A stretch of 64,000 nt of DNA from Brienomyrus brachyistius (lineage: Eukaryota > Chordata > Actinopteri > Osteoglossiformes > Mormyridae): positions 24,178,168-24,242,167 of the forward strand of contig NC_064547.1 of the NCBI RefSeq assembly GCF_023856365.1, given 5' to 3'. The notes beneath the pieces were generated by a model. That model saw only the letters and a list, made by a program, of their open reading frames with translations. It was not told the origin of the DNA and searched no databases. Position 1 is the first letter of the stretch. Every line of letters starts with the position of its first letter. Made by a program: the position numbers and the translations under genes. This document shows positions 23,340 to 31,521 of the stretch, piece by piece.

Positions 23340-23978
23340 CTAGAGACAAAGGCCCTGGTACATTCTGCGTACAACACAGCCAAGACTTGACAACCTTGAT
23401 ATGATGCCCATGGAATCAACCCTATGCATGGAGGCTGCAACTCTTCTCCACCGAACCCTGTAGCCCATTGACTGCAGCCTCCCTCTGACCATCCTGTAGC
23501 CTGCATTTGGTAAATCATTCTTGACAGAAGAAACCAAATTGTCAAGTTCCTCATCACTGATGGAATTATATGTGTCCCTAATAGAGAGCTCATACTCTTT
23601 CATTCTTCTTAAGATTGTTCTTCTTGAAACACCCATCAGTGTGGCTATGCAAGGCACAGGAAGTTGAGTATGGAGCATTTCTTTCAAACGTTGTTCTTCA
23701 ATCAAAATCTTGGGTCGTCCATTGGTGGCAGTGACTTCCTGTGTGACACATGGGGCTGGACGTTCCAGATGTGCCCTCACAAGGTCAAAGAGCTCTTGCA
23801 AAGCCAGGGTGATAGCAGGAGGTACTTCAATGTGATTAGACAGGGCCTGCAGAAGATACAGCTCCTGATGACAAAGGAACTCCAGGTAATCCAAATTTAG
23901 TGGAGTCGCGCTGAATCCCATTTCTATTTTATGCAGAAGACTTTCGAGAAGGTGGTATCTGAGCTGTTCACAGAACAA
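23340..23978 (-). pseudogene. Truncated integrase-core (DDE) transposase-like exon, right arm
   Basis: Mirror of 12164-12904, open for 212 codons with the first ATG at 23919-23921. It keeps the helix-turn-helix (VPCIATLMGVSRRTILRRMK) but a small deletion after VRRMY shifts the frame, so the VDTNHKLIR block is reached only in another frame. A few residues differ from the left arm (ATNG/AAKG, SIRD/CVRD, AGYRM/AGYKM). Confidence 0.68.
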
Positions 23979-24098
23979 ATTATAGTTAATGAGGTGTCAA
24001 GATCTTGTCTCTGATCCACACACTAGGACTACCATTCAAAAGTTTTACTTATGAAAATGAAATGTTTTTGTTTTGTGAGGTGCTTGTTCATGTATGAT

Positions 24099-24579
24099 AA
24101 TGTAGTGGCTGCTCTGTTTGACCGTGATAAACCTTTTCACAAACAATATAAGTATGACATTAGATCTAAGGACCAGAGTCAAATAAAGTTAAATAAAATC
24201 CATCAAGACAAGAAAAAAGGCAAGCAAGTGAACCTGCTAAGGAAAGTGACAGTTTGTCTACTGCAACTGTTGAAAGTGCCAGTTTGTCAATGTCTACACC
24301 GTCATCCAGTACAGCACCACAACTAGACCTACAACCTAGAGCTCTATGAGACAGTTTGTGCAAAAAGCTGTGATTCCAGTAAAACAGAAAACAATTGATG
24401 AGGAATTGGCTAAAATGATTGCACGTGATTTCCAAACATAGTAATTCATTTCACTAATAATTTTACATTATTTCTGGTAATTCATTTAAGCACCAAATAA
24501 AATCTGAAGAGCCACTTGGGAGCCGAAAGAGCAGGCTGCTTTCTCTGTTCTCTCGAAAGAGCCGTAATTCTCATCACTA
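24099..24579 (+). pseudogene. hAT right end with a transposase remnant
   Basis: After a serine-rich stretch (ESDSLSTATVESASLSMSTP, about 24240-24300), a frameshift leads into 24346-24441, which reads MRQFVQKAVIPVKQKTIDEE, LAKMIARDFQT and a stop. The motif LAKMIA-DFQ after a basic, K-Q-K-IDE segment is typical of hAT transposases just after their BED zinc finger. The rest of the transposase, including its catalytic residues, is missing. The last 100 bases hold GAGCC repeats and the terminal inverted repeat. Confidence 0.7.
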
Positions 24580-24668
24580 CCACGCATGCGCCTGAGACTC
24601 GGATCTAGAGCGAAATTTGTCCCGGAAGCGACAAACATGCTGAACTACTCGGAAGTGTTAACAGAAAC
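24580..24668 (+). promoter_or_regulatory. Probable DNTTIP2 core promoter / 5' leader
   Basis: Only 89 bases separate the transposon end from the DNTTIP2 ATG. They contain CGCATGCGC at 24584-24592, matching the core of the NRF1 site, and CCGGAAG near 24620, matching an ETS site; both are common in housekeeping promoters. No TATA box is seen. The right copy of the target duplication overlaps the NRF1-like site, so the element entered at this promoter. The transcription start is not known. Confidence 0.5.
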
Positions 24669-27600
24669 ATGGTGGCTACCAGGAGTGGGGCACGCGTGTG
24701 TTCCTCAAATACAGCTGAAGCCGATGAAACGCAAAAGAATATGGTATGTTGCTTTTTTTTGTTTTAACTCGTTGGCCGGGTCATTGACGTTTTTTTAAAA
24801 AAATATTAAGCTTTCGACAACATCGAATGTGACATGCCTGAATCAACTGAATGAGAACTGCGTCTGGTAATGGCAGTTAACCTTATAAATCTTCTGTACA
24901 TTTCATATAAACTTGGTGTTAAAGTTGGTTTGTGGAAGCATTTTCTTGCAAATATCTTATTTTTATTTGCATAGTATTGATTCTAGCTTTGGCGGTTAGA
25001 GTATACCAATGTTAATCAACAGCTCGGCCTTTTCGGCCCAAGTTCTGTTTGGAGAGAATCTATGTTAATAGCGTTTTTTTTTTTTTTTAAAAAGGAACGT
25101 TTATTAGCATGCAGTTGAACTAACATTTTGTATGCATCCTGAGAATAACTTTTGTTTTGTTAATCTATAATTAAGATAATCTGAACGTCCATAGAATTAC
25201 ATATTCTTGCTTCACACGAGGTCACATTACTCCTGTTTACCTTCAGCCTTTCCAAGCCTTATGGTTTTTTCTGGTGCACTGGGTCGTCTTTTCTACAAAT
25301 CACGGGGTTAAATCTACAGATGTGCTTTTTATGAGTGTTGTATGCTTAAACACTAAATGCGTTTCACACAGTTCAGTCTGTTAGATTTATCATCAAGCCG
25401 ATAGCATGCTGGGTTACGTCTCTAGATGTGCGGAGTTTAAGACAAGGGAGGTGATGCTACGATTATATAATCCCTTGGTAAGACCCCACCTAGAATATTG
25501 TGTAAAGGTTTCGTCACTATACCATAAGAAGGACATTGCTGCCTTGGAAAGGGTACAATGTAGAGCTACAAGAATGATTCCTGGTCTTAGAGGAATGTCT
25601 TATGAGGAGAGGTTAGCTGAGCTGAATCTGTTCAGCATCGAGCAAAGGTAGACTAAGGGGGGGTCATGATCCAGGTATATAAGATTCTAAGAGGTCTGGA
25701 TGCTGTTCAGCCAAATGGCTACTTCAATATTAGTTAAAATACTAGAGCTTGTGGCCGTAAGTGGAAATTAGTGGGAGAACTCCCAGGAAATCCAGTCGAA
25801 ACTGTATGTCAGCCAGGTCGCGGGGCCGTATTTTGGCTTTATCTGATTCAGGATCTGATAAAGATTTCTAGAATAGTAAAGTTAAAGGCTGGCTAATAAT
25901 ATCCCTCATCTCTTTTAAAACTATAGGTAAGATGCCACAAGGGCCCTGCGATTTATTTTGAGCTTAGCTAGGCTTATTACCGCATCAGCCTCAGTTATAC
26001 ATATATTGGTCAAAGACAACACTGTATTCGTACTAAAAGGTGGTAAGTTACTCATGTTCTCTACTGTGAACACCTGTGTAAAATAATCATTAAACTCATT
26101 TACTATATCAATTTCATTTTCAATTATAAGGCCCTTCCTACACTGCAAATTAGTGATTTCAGCTTTTAGAGCTTTTTGGAGTTAAAATATTGGAAGAACC
26201 TTTTAATGTCATCCTTAGCCTCCCATGCAGTCTTCCTTTCGGCATTTCTCTTGGTGAGACTAATGTTATTTTTTAACTCAACTGTAGACTTAGATACTCC
26301 TGCTTTATTTTGAAATCCTTGTTTTTCATTTGTGGAACAGAGCCCTTTTCTTTCTGACTTTATTCTTAATTTCTTATGTTCTTTTGTCTGCCTCAATTAA
26401 GCGCCCTTGATCGCATATTAAGGTAACAGAACATAATTAAGGTGCGAATGCCAGTCTGTAAGTAGCACTGCTTAACCGAAAAAACATTCTGCTACCCTCA
26501 CATGTGCCGTACAGTCCTAAAAATTACTGTATTTTTGCATGGAAACTTTGGTTAATTTGGATATTGACCAGTGCTCTTCACTGTCTTGCAGGATGCCACC
26601 CCTTCGGGAAATGGAAGGAGAAGGAGGAGAGCTGCGCAAGGGGGCACCAGCGCACAGTCCGAAGTATTGAGCGCTTCTCAGGATGATGAGGAGGTGCCCC
26701 CCGGCTCTCTGTTGCGCAGCTCTGCCACGAGGAGGGACACCAAAACGGCACAACGCCAGGACCACAATGCCCCCCAGCTGGACTCCACCCACGAGGCTGA
26801 CGTGTCCGAGTCAGAATCCTGCTGTTCAGAGATGTCGGATCGACAGAACCCTCCTGAAGGCCGGGTAACCCGGAGCCGAAGGAGGCGCACCTCACCCCGG
26901 CAGACCACCCGCCCGAGGAGAGATGGAGACGCGGTGTCTGAGGCGGACTCTGTGTCTTCGTCAGTATCAGCCACCCGGGAGCCAAGGACTCAAAGAGTCA
27001 CTAGGAGCCAGAGGAAGAGTGCTATGGCAAGCCGGTCTGCCAAACAGCACACGGAGGAGCACGAGTCCGAGCCAGACTCCTGCTCCTCCAACGTCTCTGG
27101 CCTTCAGAGTACCGTTGTCCGTCGTACGACTAGGAACAGGAAGTTCAGAGCCATTACGCCAATTCCCATGAGTCTCGGGAATGATGCCAACTCGGATGTT
27201 CCTCCCACTGTGCATTCAACCCGAGTTACCAGAGCTAAACAGGCTTCTACCAGTGAGACCGCAGCCTTCGACTCGGAAGGGTTTGAGTCTGGGCCAAGTA
27301 GAACTCCCAGGAAATCCAGTCCAAACTGTGTGTCCACCAGGTCGCAGGGCCGTATTTTGGCTTTACCTGATTCAGGATCTGAATCGACTGATGCGTGCAG
27401 TTCTCTTGCAAGCCGGAGATCCACAAGAACGAGGGGCACCCCCTGCAGTAGCCGCACAGGGTCAGCCAACAGCAATCGGGCTGTTTCAGTGCCGCAGGTC
27501 AGACGTGAGGCTTGTGGGTCGCTAGTGGAGGCACCAGAAGCTGTGGATGTGGCCAAATCGGTGCATTTGGAGAACTCGCTGATAAAGGCAAATGAGCAGG

Positions 27601-30600
27601 AGAAGACGCTCACTGCTGAGGATGTGGATGGTTTGAGCTCTGAAAAGACTGTTGAAGCCCAGGTTTTACCAGAAGTAGCACCAGCCAATAGTGACAAGGT
27701 GACTTTGCTTGATAGTGCCACTGAAGAAAAGAAAGACAATGAGGCAGAACTTTCAGACACAGCTGCTCTTACTGAGTCTTCACTTGTAAAGGCACATCAA
27801 GAGGAAGAGGCGAATAGCATTGGGGGTGATGTGGGCATGAAAGAGGGATATCAAATGCTTGATGATACCTCTTCCGTCGTATTGAATTTATCAAATCAGA
27901 GTGTTAAATTGATCTTATCCGAGTCTGATCAGAAGGCAGAGAAGGAATCGGAAGACACTAAGATTTTACTTGAGGAGCCTACAGATAATGGCGCAAAAGA
28001 GGCTGACCACCACAAAATAGCAAAGAAACCTTGTTTGATTCTGCTGGATAGCAGTGAAGATGAGGATGACAGTGAGGATGGGCGTTCAGGGCAGGAAAGC
28101 GAGTCAGATGGTGACAATATGGACAGTGATGGGGAAAACCAAAATTCCTCTTCAAGTCAGAACCAGGCCGGTCCCTCAAAACGCGAGATGCCCATGCCAT
28201 GCAGTGGGCTGTTTGTCATCGACACGCAGCCTGGTCTTGGATTTGATAAGTACTATTTGGATGAGGAACAGGAAATGAAGGAAAATGAGGTGGGAGAAGA
28301 TGATAATGATATGGAGGAAGACCAGGACGCAGAAGAATTTGTTGATGAAGAGGAGGACGACGACGATTCCGAATTGCTTTTTAAAAGCAAAAACAAAGCT
28401 TCGTAAGTATTTGTTAGTTGTTTTTAGTGGTCTTCAGTGTAAATGTCCGGATCACGCAATGAGACGTGTTCATTTTAACCGGAAGTCATTAGTTATTGGT
28501 TAAATTCAGTGTTTCTTTATTTTTTAGGTTTGAGCTGTCCAGCAGCATTGACCCAGGTCTCAAAGTAAAGGAGTATGGTGGATTATACATAAATTTTGAT
28601 GGCAAAAAATCAAAAGGTGTGTCCGATAGTTTGAAAAAACTGAAAGAACAGAAAAATCAAGATGAGGTAAGTTTTTTTTCTAAAAATATTTTTCAGACTA
28701 AGAATTCACTTCCTGCCCTTTTGCATTTGGAGGGGTATGTTATAGATGCTATTTGCTGATTTTTCTCTGGCAGCTTTTGAAGAAGAGTGTGATTGGCCCT
28801 GATTTTGAAAAGAGAGACGCTATACCGCCCTACAAGGAGTCGCAGAAGAAACTGAAAGTGAAGCGCAGGGTGAGTGAACGTCGGCTCAGAGCCAGCTGAT
28901 GGAGCTGTGCAGGCAGGCTGTCTCACTGTGGCTTTCAGTCAAAGCTGCAGCAGGGTTGGTATACATGGTGCCTGTGCTGGGCCCGTTTTCCTTAGGGGTG
29001 CTGTGTAGCCAGTTAGGGATCCATGTTCCAGGCCGGGAGGTCATGAGTTCAAATCCTGTAGCCGACAGAATAATCATATCACCATTACACCCTTGTGAAA
29101 AGACTCTTATCCCTAGATATTGGGTACAGATTGACCCTTTGCTCTTTACCCCAAAATCTTGCTTTCACCTGTATATACATGAGTGTCTGTGTCTTTAATG
29201 GAGAGTAAGATGGGATGTGTGGAAATAACCGAAGTTCCCCCCATGGGGGTGATAGTGTCTCATATTTTGTTCTGCAGATGGATGTGGGTTAATGCTCTGG
29301 GGGGGCGGGGGGGGGGTGCTGGGTGTCTGCATCTGGCTTTTGCTTTGCTGCTCTGTTGACTTTCTCCTGATTCTTTGGCCAGGAGGAGAGAGAGAAGACA
29401 ACCGGAGATGGCTGGTTTAACATGAAGGCCCCCGAGTTAACAGAGGAGTTAAAGCATGACCTGAGAGCGCTGAAGATGCGGTCGGCGATGGACCCCAAGA
29501 GGTTTTACAAGAAGAACGACCGGGATGGCTTCCCCAAGTACCTGCAGGTCAGTGGACGTCACTGCCTTAACAGCCAGTTTATTAACCAATTAAAAAAAAC
29601 CATTCGAGTGGGAGTTTAAAAGCTGTATTAAACATCAGAGGATAAAAAATCAAAATGGGAAAATGTAGCAATACTGTTGCGAAAAGAATGAAATTTGCAA
29701 AATATTGGCTTGTTTTTATATGATGTATATATGATGATTTTAGATGGACCGTAAATCTGGCTAAATCGTGGGGCAGGTAAATGCTCACAGCACAGCAGTG
29801 TATCTTACTATCAGCACTTGCACCTCACTCATTAAACAGCAAATTCTCTCAGGGCCTGACATGCTGCTAGCCGGGAGCGCCTAATAAAGTGGCCACCTGA
29901 GTAGGGCTGGGCATTGCTCAAGATTTTTTGATACCAGTACTAGAACGTACACTCCCCTTACACGCACTGGTGTTTTAACTGTCCCTCCCCCGATTAGGTT
30001 GGCACGGTCGTCGACAGTCCTGTGGACTTCTATCACGCCCGCATTCCCAAGAAGCAGCGGAAGAGGACCATCGTGGAGGAGCTGCTGTCAGACGCAGAGT
30101 TTAGGAGGTACCGTGCGGCCGTGTGACGAGCTGAGTGTGGGCGGGGCCAGGGGCGGGGCATGTCAGCTGTGCCTCACGGAGGGATGGGTTCTGTACTTCT
30201 GTGATGCAGTTTTAAATCTTCATCTCCTTCAGCCATTACTGCAGGGGTAGGGAACCTGATCCATGGAGAGCCGGAGCGGGTTTTTGGGATGGCCTCTCAA
30301 TCAGCCAATAACAGTGGATTCAAGGACTGGAGTTGAGAATCGCTGCTGTATTATTGGCTGCCTGAGAGGCCATCCCAAAAACCCGCTCCGGCTCTCCATG
30401 GATCAGGTTCCCTACCCCTGCATTACTGGTTCAGAAACAGATTTGTTTAATTCGTAAACCACTTCAGGTAGACCCAGTTCCATCTCCTATAGGGCTCTGC
30501 TGTCCTGGGGTTTGTTGCTCAGTGTTTTGGTTTCTTCTTTCTCTCACCAGTTACAACAAGAAGAAATACCGGGAGATCATGGCCGAAAAAGCTGCAATGG

Positions 30601-30668
30601 CATCCGGAAGGAAGAAGCACAGGAACTTAAATAAGTCAAATAAAAAGAAGGCGGGCAAACCGCTTTAA
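24669..30668 (+). CDS. DNTTIP2: DNTTIP2 (TdT-interacting protein 2 / Fcf2-domain pre-rRNA processing factor), complete
   Basis: Nucleolar protein of the small-subunit processome; yeast Fcf2 is its counterpart and acts in 18S rRNA maturation. Coding exons: 24669-24743, 26592-28402, 28528-28666, 28774-28869, 29383-29547, 29998-30107 and 30551-30668. Borders are AG/GT and phases join to 2514 nt, 837 aa (human 756). The start MVATRSGARV resembles human MVVTRS. Residues 26-628 are low-complexity, rich in S, E, R and short TR-R repeats (VTRSRRR, VTRSQRK, TTRNRK), ending in acid runs. The Fcf2 domain follows, about residues 715-815: GDGWFNMKAPELTEELKHDL, MDPKRFYKKNDRDGFPKY, DFYHARIPKKQRKRTIVEEL and KKKYREIMAEKA. 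The C-terminal tail is basic. Poly(A) signal AATAAA lies at 31158-31163. An out-of-frame ATG at 24637 precedes the start. Confidence 0.96.
25395..25740 (+). mobile_element. LINE ORF2 3' fragment (CR1-like group)
   Basis: Reads REVMLRLYNPLVRPHLEYCV, then ALERVQCRATRMIPGLRGMS and YEERLAELNLFSIEQR, the conserved segment after the reverse transcriptase domain of CR1-group LINEs. Frame is lost after 25650. It is 5'-truncated. Confidence 0.82.
25776..25858 (+). repeat. Copy of a DNTTIP2 exon 2 piece inside intron 1
   Basis: These 83 bases match 27300-27382 of exon 2 with six mismatches and no gap (shared AACTCCCAGGAAATCCAGTC and GGGCCGTATTTTGGCTTTA). It lies between two LINE fragments of opposite direction. 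It is in sense and lacks splice sites of its own. Confidence 0.93.
25880..26410 (-). mobile_element. LINE internal fragment, opposite orientation
   Basis: On the - strand: LTKRNAERKTAWEAKDDIKR, FFQYFNSKK, then after a frameshift IDIVNEFNDYFTQVFTVENM. These are the linker phrases between endonuclease and reverse transcriptase in CR1-group LINEs (YF--K, LN-YF-SVFT). Probably the same family as the fragment at 25395. Confidence 0.72.
28990..29270 (+). mobile_element. tRNA-like SINE (family 2) in DNTTIP2 intron 4
   Basis: Head GTGTAGCCAGTTAGGGATCC, then box-B-like GAGTTCAAATCCTGTAGCC; 3' body TAATGGAGAGTAAGATGGG. The body is shared with 16250-16495. Confidence 0.62.
29548..29997. other. DNTTIP2 intron 5, no feature recognised
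   Basis: AT-rich 450 bases. The phrase GCCGGGAGCGCCTAATAAAG near 29871 looks like an old repeat end. Nothing else is seen. Confidence 0.35.
30242..30420. mobile_element. 179-bp palindromic MITE of hAT type with perfect target duplication
   Basis: Terminal inverted repeats of about 70 bp, starting CAGGGGTAGGGAACCTGATC and ending in its reverse complement; only about 40 unpaired bases lie between. The perfect 8-bp duplication CATTACTG is at 30234-30241 and 30421-30428. CAGGGGT ends with 8-bp duplications are typical of hAT MITEs. It sits in DNTTIP2 intron 6. Confidence 0.96.
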
Positions 30669-31521
30669 GTGTGACTTGCATCTGGAATGAGCCGGGCCGT
30701 CTCACTGAAGGGCTGCTGGAGTAATGAATGCTGATGACTGACGTGTGCGATCCAACATTTTCAGTCTGAACAGTGCATGCAGACTTAGATGAAGTCAGAA
30801 TAATCTATTCCTTTTTTATATATCCTACTCTGCCCCCCGCTGGACAAAGCACGCAATAATTTGTAAACCGAACCAGAACAAAACAGGACTCAATTTTGTA
30901 CACTTTGTACATTTCTTGTAAGGCGAATAGTAGATGATTTCTGAAGATAGTGCGACTCTGTCTTGTTTGAATGGGATAATGGTGGACACTGCCTTTGAAA
31001 CAGACTCAATTTTAACTAGTTATGTGAAAGAATCTAAACAAACTACATCCTGGGACCTTTTACATCCCTCTTCCATGAGGTGGCGCTGCTGTGAAATGTC
31101 ATTGACAATGTTCTGAGTTAAAGTAGTGCTCTGTCTCCTGCTCACCCCCAGCAGAACAATAAACAGTCCTGGCCTGCAGGAAGCTGGTCCCTCGTTGGTG
31201 ATTGCTTGCTTGCTTGCTTGCACGCACACACACACATTTTCAGCAGCAAAAGATGCCAGAAAATGCAAAAAAGCAGAACTATAGCAAAACGAGGACAGAA
31301 TGAAAATCAAAGCCGGGCTACAGCCCGGATGTGCATGCATTTAAGGCGTTAACATTTTTCAATCTTGGCTGTACTATACAAAAATATATAAAAGATGAAA
31401 ATACACAGCAAGTTCATCGTGTTGCCATTTAGAACATTCCAGAGCTTTTCCTACAGATCCTGAGATGGTCATACCGTCCATCGGGCGTTCGGTTCAGTCA
31501 GCTGGGCCGCCATCTCTGCCC
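30669..31521. other. Convergent intergenic region between DNTTIP2 and SPATA6
   Basis: Contains the DNTTIP2 3' UTR (AATAAA at 31158) and the SPATA6 3' UTR on the other strand. A short TTGC run and CA run lie near 31201-31235. The two 3' ends are close enough that the transcripts may overlap. Confidence 0.5.

Larger units (their letters stand above)
12044..24098. repeat. Giant imperfect palindrome (two arms of about 5.8 and 6.3 kb)
   Basis: The + strand from 12044 (ATCATACATGAACAAGCACC) reappears as the reverse complement ending at 24098. Landmarks pair across the centre: integrase-like exon (12164-12904 with 23340-23978), possible small exon (13651-13715 with 22435-22499), Brachyury-like exon (14119-14251 with 21900-22032), family 1 SINE (15005-15360 with 19487-19848), tRNA-like SINE (about 16250-16495 with 18350-18600). 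Arms differ by scattered substitutions, by three extra 254-bp units on the left and by a 1.3-kb insertion on the right; corrected for these, both are about 5.0 kb. The centre is near 17800. Inner order and orientation are otherwise the same. Confidence 0.95.
11127..24579. mobile_element. 13.45-kb composite hAT-type element
   Basis: The left end starts TAGTGATGTGTCGG and the right end finishes ATTCTCATCACTA, so the terminal eight bases are inverted repeats. Flanks are CCACGCTT (11119-11126) and CCACGCAT (24580-24587), an 8-bp target duplication with one difference, the length made by hAT transposases. Both subterminal regions are rich in GAGCC/GGCTC motifs (for example GGAGCCGGCTC near 11160 and 11190, and GAGCCACTTGGGAGCC near 24510), as expected for transposase binding sites. 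A broken hAT transposase piece lies near the right end. The central 12 kb is a giant palindrome described separately. As it stands the element cannot encode its own transposase. Confidence 0.85.
24744..26591. other. DNTTIP2 intron 1
   Basis: Holds two LINE fragments in opposite directions and a copied piece of exon 2 (each listed). The first 600 bases are AT-rich with nothing recognised. Confidence 0.7.

Noticed and set aside
11127..24579. Palindrome as a missed-adapter long-read artefact
   Set aside because: The arms differ by several percent, by array copy number and by a private 1.3-kb insertion with its own nested SINE. An artefact would give nearly identical arms. It still deserves a read-level check.
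26578..27760. Long antisense frames opposite DNTTIP2 exon 2
   Set aside because: Shadow frames of a serine- and arginine-rich coding exon; the sense frame joins in phase with all neighbouring exons.
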